Assembly: GCA_034670405.1 (NCBI GenBank) | Contig: JAXDDX010000044.1 | Coordinates: 1,792,501 to 1,856,500, forward strand | DNA from: Hoplostethus atlanticus | Taxonomy: Eukaryota > Chordata > Actinopteri > Trachichthyiformes > Trachichthyidae | Direction: 5' to 3' | Length of the DNA stretch: 64,000 nt | In this document: positions 48,271-60,204 of the stretch, in pieces | How the letters are laid out: each line of letters opens with the position of its first letter | How positions within the stretch are numbered: position 1 is the stretch's first letter | Position numbers and translations under genes: made by a program | Notes under the pieces: generated by a model | Told to the model about the DNA's origin: nothing | The model's database searches: none | The model's input: only the letters and a program-made list of their open reading frames with translations

Positions 48271-49340
48271 GTAAGACTATCAAAGCAGGCATGCACCAAA
48301 GTCCAGCCGGGCTGCTCCCCTGTGTGCCAGATAGAAGCAGGAAGAAAGTATTTCAGCGTACACAACCTTTTTATTTGTCGTACGTTCAATCGAGGGTCTT
48401 TCTTACCTGTAACTTGTCTTATCTTATCCTTTGCAATCTGGAACATTTTGTTTCACATTGACAATGAATGAAGAAACGTTAATGAGATTTGTTTAAATAT
48501 TTATCATGTGAGGAAATGGAGAGGTAAAAACCCCGGGATGGCTTTTTAAACAGAGCGTAGAGCCTTTCCTCACAATATTTACATCTCCGCCAGCGCTGTT
48601 TAGGTTCTGCAGCTCTAGGAAAAGACCAATTATATAGTAGTAGTCAGGTTTCCACTGACCTTTCACAAGGCAGCGCAGCATTTGGATGCTTTGTAAATCT
48701 ATGTGTATTAGTTAGGAAAAGAGGACATGGGGGCTTTGAGGAACTGAGGAGACTGTGGCTGCTTGGTGTGTCCAGATGCTGATGCGTTGCCCTGGGAGAC
48801 GAAGGGATGTGCTGTCCCGGATGACTGTCATGGTGGTCCTCGCTATGGATGACAACTCACACCATCACACGATGGTCATTCAGTTGAAAAACACTTTTGA
48901 CTTTGCCGTTTAGATTAGTTCATTTATCTGCATGTATGAAATAATAAAAGGAAGGAACAGGAAGTTGTTTTTTGTGAGTCTTGTCAACTGTTTTTTACCA
49001 TTGGAGAAAGTTAGTGGAAGTTAGAGGCCAATGAACGAGTTAAAATAAGTTCAAAACTGGAGTCACTATTAATAGTCTGGATATGTTGACGGCATTAGTG
49101 AATTTGTGACTTGAAGTTGTCCAAAGGCTGGCTTCAAATACGCAGACCCAATTACAGCTCTAACAGAGTTCAAAGTGTATTAAGTCTTCGAGTGACGTTC
49201 TATTAAGAAGCTTCAGATTGAATGTATTTGCGTTACAGTGAAGAGTAAATGTTGAGAAACTGTTTTTTCCATTTATTTTTTTAGAAGCTGTTTTTTTTTT
49301 TTTTTTCAAACCACGTGTTCATATAAAATAGTAGTATCTA

Positions 49341-49369
49341 TCTGTCTGTCTGTCTGTCTGTCTGTCTGT
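49341..49369. repeat. (TCTG)7 microsatellite
   Basis: Perfect TCTG tetranucleotides ending 3 bp before a TATA box. Confidence 0.95.
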
Positions 49370-49372
49370 AGA

Positions 49373-49382
49373 TATATAAAAG
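49373..49382 (+). promoter_or_regulatory. TATA box TATATAAAAG
   Basis: An exact consensus TATA box on the plus strand, 30 bp upstream of an ATG-free segment that ends in a consensus donor. Confidence 0.35.
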
Positions 49383-49402
49383 AGTTAAGACATATCATAA
49401 AG

Positions 49403-49514
49403 TGGGTTAGTATAAAACTGTCGAGCGCTGCAGCTCTTCTTACGGTTTTCGTGTGTGTGTGCGCTTTTAAGTGAAATCATATATTCTCTGTAAATAGTGC
49501 TGAGCAACAGCAAG
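49403..49514 (+). other. candidate 5' untranslated first exon
   Basis: From the start site predicted by the TATA box to the donor CAAG|GTGAGTGA (GT at 49515) there are about 112 bp with no ATG, as expected of a leader exon. The segment includes GTCGAGCGCTGCAGC. The 5' edge is inferred. Downstream coding exons were not found. Confidence 0.3.
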
Positions 49515-49895
49515 GTGAGTGACTCTAGTTGCATCTGCATTATGCTGATCTAATGAGAGCAGGAAGCCAATCGAGGCGATTTGCACCGGATCGCTACGGG
49601 ACACAAACACAGGAGTCATCATGCAAATGAATAGGATGGCTGATCATTCAAAACAAAAGTTTAACGAGAGATAAGCCACCAAACACGAGCACACCTCCAG
49701 TGGCAAGGCAGATTCAGATTCAGTTTTTGTTTTGATATTTTTCTCCAACCAAATGTTCTTATCGTGGCCCCCGAGCAAACATGCAAACAATCTGGCCTGT
49801 GTGTTTCCAGTCACATGGGCCAGCAGTGCTGGAGAGTCAGCGTGCCTGTCCTGGTATTTCCTGAGGCTCCGTAAACATACATACACGCTCTCTCT

Positions 49896-49897
<2 letters not shown>

Positions 49898-49928
<31 letters not shown>
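49898..49928. repeat. (CA)15 microsatellite
   Basis: Pure CA run. Confidence 0.95.
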
Positions 49929-49930
<2 letters not shown>

Positions 49931-50388
49931 TAAGTTCCACTAAAACATGCCATCATTATGATACTACATCGTCACAGATGCATTGTGTACTGTACTGGTT
50001 ATCCTATTTTTCATTAAGTACAGTTCTGAGTAGAAAGTAGCAGCTCTCTCACTTTATTATCACTTTGTGTCAAGTCTTTGCTTCTTCTTCTTTGCTTGTG
50101 GTTGCCCTTGACTTAAAATATAAAGCAGAAGAAAGTGTGACCGTCATTTGCTTCCCATGGTGCAGTTCTCATCTTCTTATAGCTATCGGGATATATTGGG
50201 TTTATTTACAATATCTACTAAACGCAGATTAAAACTCCAAACTTTACAGCTAATACACAAATCTACAAACTACCATGGAAAGCAATTGAATCCCCTTTTA
50301 ATGCTTCTAGATCACTAAAAAGCATTATTTTTACAAGTATGGTACCATAAAGAAAGCCTTAAGCCTAAAGAAGTGAATGCATGTTGTG

Positions 50389-50437
50389 AGTGTGTGTGTG
50401 TGTGTGTGTGTGAGTGTGTGTGTGTGTGTGTGTGTGT
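50389..50437. repeat. (TG)n microsatellite, one interruption
   Basis: 49 bp of TG with a single A substitution. Confidence 0.95.
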
Positions 50438-50439
50438 AG

Positions 50440-53400
50440 GCGGGTGTCTAAAGATTAGTATGATTATTGTACTGGACTTTGCCAGTGGATGGCCATGCAT
50501 TAAATCATTATTGGATTTAACCAGTTGAAATGTCTGTGAACTGGTTTATCTAATTGATTCGAGTGTTGAAGTGCAGAGGGTTCAATGAATACTCTCATCA
50601 AAACCTCACAGGCTGAAGCTAAATGGTAAAGAATCATTTCATTTGTGTCCTTTTTAGGCCACCGTTTTAACCGCTTTTTTCTTTTTACTTTTGTGTCCCA
50701 CTGTTTGGAAAAAAAATCTTTATAATAGGAATAAAATGAAATAAACTGGAATCATGGGTGGTGTCAGTATCTCTCGCCAGTAATCTCCTTTTTGCCCATT
50801 TAGTCGCCATCTAACACAATTTCATGGTGTTGGTGCGTAATCTAAAATTCAATAGCTAAACATGTATGCTGGGATTATAATTTAGAGTCTCTATGGAGGA
50901 TGTAGGTCAACTGGAAGCGTCCATTTCCTCAAATATTGTAATCCCCATTTGTTCTGCTTTTTTCACCAGAAACAGCTCTGGGCTCTTTGTCAGGCCGCAG
51001 CGCCCTGGGCATGACGGCAGCTCTTAATGCTGCTGTCTTGATTCTGCATTGTTCACTTCCAAACAATACATTTCTTACTTTACCTTAAATCTCCTTTTAT
51101 AACAACGTGGACAGAATGCTGGGAAAAAAAGTGGCCTTAGCATCTTATGTATGTTGTGTTGTGCAGCTTGAACCTTTGGTGGCCGGTTTGTCCCCTCCAC
51201 TCCCCTGCAGTGCAGAACCAAAGCGAGTCGTGTTTATGGTTGAACTGGGGAACGGGGTCAGCAGGATATACCCAGTTAACCTTGCTGGCGACCTGCTGAA
51301 CACAGAGAAGGAAGTCATTCATTTGGTCTCAAGTGATAAAGCCGGGGTGAACACTGTCTGCCTGTTCATTGATAAAAAAAAAGAAACTGTTTTTTTACCA
51401 TCACGTTCTCAAACGGTTCCACACATTCAGTGTATTAGCGGCTATACTCAGCCAAATGAATTCCGTGCCTATTTTTCTGGGCTCGAGGAATGGTTTTGTG
51501 AAACCATGCATGAACATGAAAAATTGATTTGTTTATATATCATTTCACTATAATGGGTTTTTGCCCTGATTCAATGACAAAACCTGATGTACCTTGTAGG
51601 GAAAGGGAAGGATTACCCTACTCCCTAGCATGTTAATATTCTGGTCCTATGGTGTCTAAACCTGATAACAAGTATGGCATAAGGCAGGGCTGTCCATTGT
51701 GGAAAGAGCCCTTTCCACAAAAGTCATTACACTGGATCAATGCTCCCCGGAGAACAGGCAGGCTCAAACGCCACACACACACAGAGAGATGGAGGATTGC
51801 GTCAAAAATGCAACAGCCCTGGGCTTCCTGGTGGTTCAGCTTGCTAAGGTACATACCACATACTTGCAATATTGTGCATTCTTTTTTACCCGGCTCACGG
51901 CATTCATCCAATGTCATTCATACCTTTCTCTCTGTGTTCCCTGACAAATGAACTGAATCTGAAAAAAGGTAAAAAAAAAAAAAAAAAAATCATCTTTAAA
52001 AATCCGAGCAGCCTTACGCCAGGGAGACACCGTGTACATGTATGAGAAATGTACACGGGTGTCTGCCATTACTTAAATCATGTCTGCCTGCGTGTCTTTG
52101 TCATCAGCCTGCAGTCAAGTCAGCCCGTGCCTGTCTGGGGCGGCGCCACATGACAGCAGCAATGTGTATGTATGCACAGCACATGTAGCCTCTCTTTCAG
52201 TTTCTAGCCTCATCTTGGATGTTTACACTCATGGGTCAGATAGCGTCCTTTCCTTTTTTTTTGGAAATCAAAGTCGGAGTCGCTGTTTTCCGAGGGAGCA
52301 TTTCCCAGTTTTAAAGGAGCCGAGTCGGATGCTCTGCACACAAGACAAGTCCCTTTCCATCTGTCTGCATGACTGCATGGCACGGGGAGCTGTGTGGTGG
52401 AGCCGCTCGAGGGGGTGAAGAGAGAAGAGGGCGGGCAGGCAGGCAAGTAAAGGGGGGGGGGGGGGAGAGAAGAGTGGTGGGGAGTGGTAGAAGAGAGAGA
52501 TGAGGGCGGGGGGGGGTTGTTTCTCTAAATAGCCCACCCTGCATTAAGACCTGGAATGCCGGTTCTGTGCAGTCCTGACCTCACCAGCCTAGACAAGCGC
52601 TCACATTTCCACACAGTGCAGAAGGCCTGCGTAAGTCAGCGCTGAGTGTTTCTCCACGTTATCCAGGTCAGATCTGATCTACTCTCACTAGTGAAGCTAC
52701 AGACGCTCACGACCCCGGTGGCCCCCTCATGCCAGCCGGTGTCAAAATAACACACGGTGTGAGCTCAACAGAGGGCCCCCCTACGCCGCTCTGCCTCCTC
52801 GTATGAAACGATACTCTCACTGTGCCACCCCCACGTTTTGGATTTCTAAATGTCTGCACTCAAATAAGTTTTTTTCTGGGGGGGGGATGAAAACAAAAAG
52901 TGTCGACTCGATTTGATTTCAGTCCATCTTTCGCAATTAATCTGTTCAAAGAGACGGCGCCGGTTTGCCTCGCAGCGTATGTGCAGTGGATATGTGTGCG
53001 CTTAGAAGTAGGTCATTGATTTGGAACTTGGACACTGATTATGTGCTGGCCTAGAAATGGGCTATAATCGGTGTTCTCTCATACCAAAACAGCTTTTTAT
53101 AAGTGGCAGTTATTTCAAGGTCGGAAACAACAATTTGTCTCATGGCTAAACATTCATACAGGTCTCGGATATCTCTTCCTCTAGTGCGACGACAGGTTGT
53201 AGCATCTGTCCCGGGCGCTATTGAAAGCGATCGCTGAAAAATGAGACGCCGAGATTTCACCATCCTCCTGTTTATCTCTCTTTATAGGAACTAGGATGTG
53301 CCTCAATCTGCAGGCATGCCCCGTTCTGTCGTCTGGGCACATTCCTCGATGGGGGCTTGATGTGCTCTCCGAGACGCCATTTGAGCCACTAATGTAAATA

Positions 53401-53520
53401 TTCATAGCCTTTGAACAAGCCAAGACGTGATCTAATCTGTCTCTGACATAAGGTCTTAAGTAAACACATGCTCCTGGAATACATGGAGACGGCAGTTTGC
53501 TTCATGACCAAGTTAGAGTC
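50440..53520. other. unique non-coding stretch
   Basis: Unique DNA with poly-A (51972), poly-G (52450-52466) and GC-rich segments. The 148-codon frame at 51107-51553 has no recognisable domain. No gene is supported. Confidence 0.4.
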
Positions 53521-53533
53521 AATCTCTCTCTCT

Positions 53534-53665
53534 CAATTCAATTCAATTCAATTCAATTCAATTCAATTCAATTCAAAGGGGCTTTATTGGCATGGGAAAC
53601 GTCAAATCGCCAAAGCAAAGTGTGAAATAAAAACAAAAAATGTACATACAATTAAAGATATACTA
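53534..53665 (-). mobile_element. LINE-type 3' tail with (CAATT)n
   Basis: Eight CAATT-type pentamers adjoin AAGGGGCTTTATTGGCATGG and then GAAACGTC..GCCAAAGCAA, a phrase I know from many fish genomes beside a TTCAATTCAATT tail. Read on the minus strand the pentamers form the 3' tail of a retroelement. The remaining A/T-rich DNA to about 53770 may belong to it. The clade (RTE-like) is uncertain. Confidence 0.55.
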
Positions 53666-53774
53666 GAATAAAGAAATGTCTATACATTGCAATCATAAAT
53701 AAGAGTAGGTAAAAATAACTTAAAAATACAAACATAAGTAAAGATAACTTAAAATAAAAATAGAAAAATGTGGA

Positions 53775-53775
<1 letters not shown>

Positions 53776-53854
<79 letters not shown>
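53776..53854. repeat. (CT)n array, two interruptions
   Basis: 79 bp of CT broken by two G substitutions. It lies immediately past the LINE-like tail. Confidence 0.95.
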
Positions 53855-55259
53855 GTTCTTCATAGATTGAAGTTAGAGGCATTTTAGTATCTGCAGTAGA
53901 CTTCCCTGGCACCCCCCCCCCGAGGGTGAAGCTCTGATGTTGTTTTGTAAACGTATCTCAGTATAGATTCGTCCCCCGCTTACAGTAGGAACTGATCCTC
54001 AGCCCGGTGCTTTCTGAATGGTGGTTGCAGGGATCAAAAGGGCATGTTTGTATACTTCCTGTTCTCTTGCTTTGTCTTGGCTAGTGTGTTTCAAGGATAA
54101 ACACGGGGAGCGTGCTACTATGAATGGAAAATACTCAATTTGAAAGTGAGGCTGCTGTACATCCACTACATGTTGCTTTTACTACAGTGCCTGTATTCCC
54201 TGGTGAGTTTTTTTTGTTTTATTGATGTCGCGGTGTTTCATAATGATGCCAGGAATGTAGAAAGAACAATTTGAGCCGACCGGTTTGAATATCATCTCGG
54301 GTTTTTTTCATGAGAGTGTTGCAAAGTACGCCTCCCACATGAAAGATCCTCATGTTCACAATATGCTCTTGTTTAAATGAGCCGCCACCATGTTTGCATT
54401 TGTTTAGGCAGCAGAGGCAACATCCAACAAGCAGGCACAGACCAAATCCTATCAAAAATGACATCACCCGCAACAGCTGCAGGCTGTGGCATTGGGAGCA
54501 GAGGAGGGAGACAGACTGAGAGAGAGAGGGAGAGAGAGAGAGAGGGAGAGAGCTGGAGAGGGAGGAGAACAATTGACCAGAAGCGACACGGGAAAGAGAG
54601 GTGACCTGATTGCTCAGCTGGCCAAGAGCACGGGAAGGAAGCAGCAGGAAAGGCTGGTCCCCTCAGTCTGGCCTGGCTCTCTGCTGCTTCTGGTGGGTCC
54701 CTCTGTGGCCTTCCTCTCCTCCCTTCCCCTCCCCTCTTCTTCCCCTCCTCCTCCTCCTCCCGTCCTCCTTCCCGCACTGCTGCCTGTCACGGCTCACTAC
54801 ATCGGAACAAAATGATCAGCTCTCACCTCCTCACGAACACGGGTCATCATGGTAGCCGTGCAGGGGCTGGGCCCTTTGTATTAGATAGGGATCACTGATA
54901 TCTGGGAGGAGGAGGAACTCTCCATTTTTACAGCCCCGGGGCCAGATAACTCGTTTTTTTGTCACTTTTTTTTACCGTGCATACTTTTAGGGGATGTTTT
55001 AATTTTTTGGCGAAGGCCTTGAGGGTCGGTTGTGGCACTTTTTTGAATTTCATCTCGCGGCTCTCTAGGAATTATGAGACGCTCGTGCATTTAGGATTCG
55101 TTCCTCGGCGAAGGATGCGCGTCAAGTACCGCTTTCACAGCTCCTGTAGCTTTGAACGTAATTAATTCTAATCGCAATCATCGTAATAGCTTTTCAGATC
55201 AAATACCCAGGAGCAGTCCTAACAAAATAATCCATTCCTCTGAAAAACAAACACCCAAA

Positions 55260-55284
55260 CTCTCTCTCTCTCTCTCTCTCTCTC
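55260..55284. repeat. (CT)12 microsatellite
   Basis: Pure CT run. Confidence 0.93.
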
Positions 55285-55616
55285 TTGCTCGCTCTCTCTG
55301 GTTGTAGCTCGGAGAGAAGAGCAGTCGGTTGGAGAGGGGGGGGGGGGAGAAACATCAGAAAACAGAAGGACCTGCACCATTTGCATAGCTTTTTTAGCAT
55401 GTGGCTGAGGGAGCCTTTATTAAATCTACCCTCCCTCCCTGGGCTCGACAATGGGGGTGGGGCACGAGGTCTGAGAGGAAAGGAGGGGTGGTTCCATCCT
55501 GGAGACAGGAGGCACCATCTGAGCCAGCAGACAAACAATGTTTCCAGACACGAGAACAAGGTGGCAGCAACGGCAAACTGTTTTCACCAGACCACTTCCG
55601 TCCCCGTCTGGCGGTG

Positions 55617-55650
55617 GAGGAGGGAGGGAGGGGGGGAGGGAGGGAGGGAG
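55617..55650. repeat. (GGGA)n run
   Basis: G-rich tetranucleotide run with minor length variation. Confidence 0.88.
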
Positions 55651-56012
55651 CATCTAAAGCACCCCCACTGAGCATCTATGTCTTACATTATATCAGAGCC
55701 ATGAAAGGTATTGAACACAGCTGAATGTAATGTTTTAAGTCTTATAAATGTTGTTGTTTCCTTGGTATGCTGTTTTTTTTACTCCATTCTGATAGTCTAG
55801 AGCTGTTTTCTCTTTCACGTTGATATCAGTTGCGACATTGGTTTTATATTTCTCACTAACTGGCATTTAAAAGCATCTCAAAAAGTCTTAAATTTAACTT
55901 GATGAAACTTGCAGACACCCTGCTAACACCCTGTTAGGAAAGCCATTGCTTCTTGATACCCCACTGTAGGAAACACCTATTAGCCTGTGATTGGGTAAGA
56001 ACACAGTGGTGC

Positions 56013-56014
<2 letters not shown>

Positions 56015-56045
<31 letters not shown>
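56015..56045. repeat. (TG)15 microsatellite
   Basis: Pure TG run. Confidence 0.95.
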
Positions 56046-56048
<3 letters not shown>

Positions 56049-56868
56049 GTGTCTGAGGGGAAGTGGGGCAAGCCCAACAAGCTGTAAGTATCTGTTCAGG
56101 CAGGCTGAGGCAGCTTGTGGTTGTACCTGGGAGGTGGCTGGGATAATGAACCTATCCAGTGAAGTGAGCCTTTCCCCTGGCAGAGAGGGATGAGCTGTTA
56201 GCACGCTACGCTAGCTAGCCTGTTAGCTTCCCTAATGAGCCATTCACACACAACTCAACAACAGTGTGGCTGTTAAAACATAAGGTTATCCATAAGCAAT
56301 TATCACAGAGCGCTCTCTCCACTTTTTGCTTTTTGTTCTTAGTGATTTAAAAAAGAAAACCCTTTTTTTTTTCTTTTTCAAGAATGACTCTCAAGAGCGT
56401 CAGAGAGAGAAATTGTAACACTTGTGCGAACCCAAAAAAAAAAAATGCCCTTGCCCTTCGCTGTTTTTGTAAGCCCCACCTCGGCATTTGGTACACCCAA
56501 GGCGGGGGGATGGGAGAGCGAGTACGGAGTGAAGAAATATCACAGATGTTAGTCTGCGTGGACTGCTTCCCCTTTACAGCTTTCCTGCTCAATTTGGCTA
56601 GTTGAGAGTTGTTGTTTTTTCTCCTTCCGCGAACGGCAAATGACTTCTCTTAACCTAATTTCAGCTGCAGCATGTCAGGGTCTGCCTTCATTAGACACTG
56701 AGCAGATTCACTCCAGAAGTCTAGTTAACCTACCGTCTAGTTGACTAGTCTCACTAGTTTTCTCCTCACAGTCCAACTTTTTCCGGTGCAAAATTCTCAC
56801 ATTAACTTAATATAAAAAAAAGTCTTGTAGTGGTAAATTTTGACCTTCAAATAAACATCACAAAGATT

Positions 56869-56872
56869 GTGT

Positions 56873-56905
<33 letters not shown>
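56869..56905. repeat. (GT)n microsatellite, one interruption
   Basis: 37 bp of GT with one C. Confidence 0.94.
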
Positions 56906-57055
56906 GGGGGGTGGTTGAGAGAGTGTTTTTTCCGGGCCACATGCTGCAGGGCCAGTTGTCTGAGGAGAGGAATGGAAACACCGGGGTTAGGGTTTCAACC
57001 TGTGTCTGGCCCTCGACTGTGACAGGGGTCACAGTTGCGTGGCGTGCCAGGATCA

Positions 57056-57094
57056 GGGCGGGGGGGCGGGGGGGTCGGGTTGGAGGGGGGTGGG
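57056..57094 (+). other. G-quadruplex motif
   Basis: At least five G runs of three or more separated by 1-5 bases (GGGCGGGGGGC, GGGGGGG, TCGGG, AGGGGGG, TGGG) within 39 bp, sufficient for an intramolecular quadruplex on the plus strand. Confidence 0.8.
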
Positions 57095-57239
57095 TCTCTT
57101 TCCTCACACTGTCACTCATCCGGTCACTCGGTCAGTCAACCTGCGCTGTCATCCGCGGTGTAATCTTGCTCGTGTTCAATTTGATTAAAGCGAGGAAAGC
57201 CGCCTTAACCTTATCGCGGCCCCAAAACCAGGCTCGTTG

Positions 57240-57475
57240 AGATGCTCTGGCCTGATAAAGGGCAGGAAGTGGCGGAGTGTCTTTGATTATTTGGCCTTTT
57301 TCTATTTCCCTGGGGTCCTTTTGCTGCTCCGAGCCTGGCAGATTCTTTGCCATACCAGGAGGCACCTTTGATTGGTTCCTGATGTGTGGACAGCATTCCT
57401 GTCCCAGGGGTCCGCAGCAATTTATCCAGAGGATATTAAATGACCTAATGGCCGTATTATTTCAACAGGATTAAC
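57240..57475. promoter_or_regulatory. possible enhancer with TCF/LEF sites
   Basis: Repeat-free DNA with two CTTTGAT cores (57281 and 57366) and a GGATTAA motif near 57468. TCF/LEF factors bind CTTTGAT. The spacing and texture suggest regulatory DNA, but two 7-mers can occur by chance. Confidence 0.25.
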
Positions 57476-57824
57476 CTGGAGGAATCTCCATGTGTTTGTA
57501 AGGTGTCGAGAAGTCCATCCACTGCTCTGCCTGGGTGTCCAGGTGTCGGAGATGTAATTTAGTGTGCTGTGAAAGTGTGTATTCTGTATTAAAGCAGACA
57601 ACCTGGGCAGTGTTATTGTTAAGTGAATGAGCAGTGAATGGAAGACGGTAACTTGGATTTCAATGAAAACAGCGTCAAGTGGTTTCTCAGGCTAACATGT
57701 AGAAGCCATATAGTCTGACGGGCCTGTGAGTCTGTAAGGGAGGTGCTGGGAGGCATGGTAGTAAAAACTGGGCTGTATTAACGCTGGCCTCTCTCAGCTC
57801 TCCGTCTTTCTCTTCCCCCAACAG

Positions 57825-57884
57825 GAACTGGCTAATTTCCTGAACTTGATATACCATTTGGTCGACATAGAGGGAAACATCTGA
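57825..57884 (+). other. candidate 3'-terminal coding exon
   Basis: The acceptor is the best in the window: about 35 bases of nearly pure pyrimidine (CTCCGTCTTTCTCTTCCCCC) followed by AACAG. Only one frame stays open after it, reading ELANFLNLIYHLVDIEGNI and then TGA. If real this would be the C-terminus of a plus-strand gene. A weak donor (GAG|GTGGGC) at 57890 is an alternative. No polyadenylation signal is evident close by and the protein is not recognised. Confidence 0.27.
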
Positions 57885-59468
57885 GAGAGGTGGGCGGGGG
57901 GGGATCTCGGAGAATTCTCCACTTTAAAAAAAGCTTAATGAGTGTTCAAAACTTTGGGTCAACGCTTTTTAACGTTTTACAGGTGGCGCGCAATTTCTCT
58001 CTCTGACTTTTGAGGCACCTTAAAAGGGAAAGCGTGCACTCAGGAAATGAAGGTTTTGCAGGGGAAAAGAGGAACGTTTTTTAAGGTTCCTCCACACACA
58101 CATGCTCAGTCTTTGCCTCATTAGCAGAGTCGTTTCAAAGAGTTCCTCCGTGTGTCCTCTCTCGATGTCTGGATGACAGCGTCACGTGTTATAGCCCTCT
58201 GGATCGCCTAGCGAAGCTTTCCCTGCGTCGTCTTCCGTGCGAGGCTGAGGCTGGATCAATGTCGGTCAGTGGAGTTGAGCGTATCTGTTTCGGTGTCAAA
58301 AGGCCGCGACTTCAGCCGGAGGTCGTCTCTTTGGTCGGCTGCTGGTTGGCAAGATGACCCTCGCTCCCGACAGGCTGACCCCCTCCTCCTCCCCTCCGCC
58401 AGCCCTCCCCTTCATCTAGCCTTTCCTTTCCTGGTCATCCTACAGGGTGTCCTCACACACGCACACACTTCCTCTATTGATTCAGACGAACCCTTGACCA
58501 CAGTGTTATCTTGCGTTACGCCGATCCCTTCAGTAACCTGAGAGCTTTTGGTTGTCGTCGTCGTGGCGGCGTGCATGTTATTGCATGTAAGAGGGCAGGT
58601 TGCTTCTGTTTTGGTATCAAACAGCAGGGCCTGGCACAATAAAAAAAGGAATAATTTCCAGACAAAGCACTTGTCTGCCTCTGTACAGCTCAAGCATTAA
58701 ACTTGTGCAGAGTATTACTTGAGCCTATTGATCGGAGTCCTCTGCCGGAGAGGGGGCAGTGTGCAAAATCAATGCTGTATTTTCTCCTAGGCTGCCCTTG
58801 TTCATGCTTGTTTCTGTTGATGAAAAGAAGAGAGAGAAAAAAAAGAGAGAATCCCTTTTCCATCCATGATATTCCTTCTCTTCCATTGACTTCGATTGCC
58901 TCGGTACAGAAACCGCCCTCGCTCCCTTGCAGTCTCTCTCGGATCGCGCGTCCATATCATTTCACTCCTTATCTCCATCACAGTCACCAGAATGAATTCA
59001 CCTTTTCATGGTGCACGGTCGTGGGCGGATGATGTCACGGCTTGTTTTTTTTGCAATGGCAGTCTGGTGTGGTTATGTAGGGGGGGTGGGAGGAAATTGG
59101 GCATGGGCAGACCTGCGCTTTGTCACATCGCCATCCCGGGGAATGTACCGAGCAGCCTCACCTGTGTGTGTGTGTATGTGGTGTAATGTCCTTTTGTATG
59201 TGTGTGTGTGTGTACATTTGTGAAGTGCAGCTATGGTTGGATATGAAGTTAGACGGGGGGGGCTGAGAAACACAAAAAGGGGTCAGTGAACAGGAACATG
59301 GCCGGTGACAGCCCTGCCTGTATGTGGGCTGGTTTCGCTAACGAGGAGCCATTGTGCCCTCGGTGAAGGTTAACTCTCTGATTCAGGGAGGCAGGAAGTG
59401 TTAGCTGCCTCCCCTGCACTTTTCCCATCATGGCCTCTGCCAAGCCTCAACAGAACAATCCAGTCCCT

Positions 59469-59588
59469 GTGACTGGAGAGGGAGGGAGGGAGAGAGAGAG
59501 AGAGGGAAAGTGGAGAGAGAGAGAGAGAGAGAGAGTCAAAGAATGAGCAGAGACAGAAAGAGGGAGGACCGGGGGTGAAAAAGAGAGA

Positions 59589-59622
<34 letters not shown>
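59469..59622. repeat. compound GA/GT array
   Basis: Several GA blocks with GGGA and GTGTGT blocks between them. Confidence 0.88.
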
Positions 59623-59867
59623 TCCAGATCTGCAGGGTAATGTCAGGCTTCTATGTTATGCAAGTGTTCCCTTTTTGTTTGCCTCACCCGGCGTTTTGAT
59701 TCAGATTGCATGAAGCATAACGGTAATGCATAACACTCCGTCTGCCCCCTCTCCACTAAAACAGGCTCCATTTAAGGTAAACCTCCACATATTTTCCCCC
59801 TGCAAATGGTTTTAAAAAGTGGCCAGCTAAAGCCAGGTTCAGGCAGGTTTAAGTTGTGTGCACGCTC

Positions 59868-59885
59868 ACACACACACACACACAC
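59868..59885. repeat. (CA)9 microsatellite
   Basis: Pure CA run. Confidence 0.9.
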
Positions 59886-60180
59886 CACGAAATGGATATA
59901 TCGCACGGACAAACACACACCAAAATAGAGACACACTCAACAAATTGCTCGCACGCAGGCCTACCGCGCCACTCTCCCCGACACCTCACCGCCGAATCAA
60001 CGATCGCATCTTTGTTAAATTATCCAGGAAATTGTTTGCGGTGCTTTTGATAACACAGGTGTTTATATGGTAATGGCTTCTGGAGGCCGGGGCGAGAATG
60101 AAACCATAAAGTCATTAGGGTGTTACAAGAAAGAAATGAACGCCAGGCTCCTGCACACGCCTGCAACTCATAACCACCTA

Positions 60181-60204
60181 CCTCCTCCTCCTCCTCCTCC
60201 TCCT
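60181..60204. repeat. (CCT)8 trinucleotide run
   Basis: Perfect CCT triplets. Confidence 0.92.

Larger units (their letters stand above)
45750..49320. other. unique non-coding stretch
   Basis: Unique DNA with a GA array, a CRE and a possible conserved element (listed separately). A minus-strand donor-like ACAG|GTAAGAAAG (complement at 48401-48410) has a poor acceptor. No gene is supported. Confidence 0.4.
53860..57050. other. non-coding stretch with arrays
   Basis: Unique DNA with GA, GGGA and CT arrays. On the minus strand GCTACCATGATGACCC (about 54850) starts a short frame that meets GAG|GTGAGAGC, a first-exon-like pattern with no further support. Confidence 0.4.

Noticed and set aside
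51107..51553. 148-codon plus-strand frame
   Set aside because: No recognisable family, and it includes homopolymer-driven codons (poly-A and poly-T). Most likely chance.
58750..58775. CTCF-like core AGAGGGGGCAGTG
   Set aside because: Only the core matches; the 5' half of the motif does not fit.
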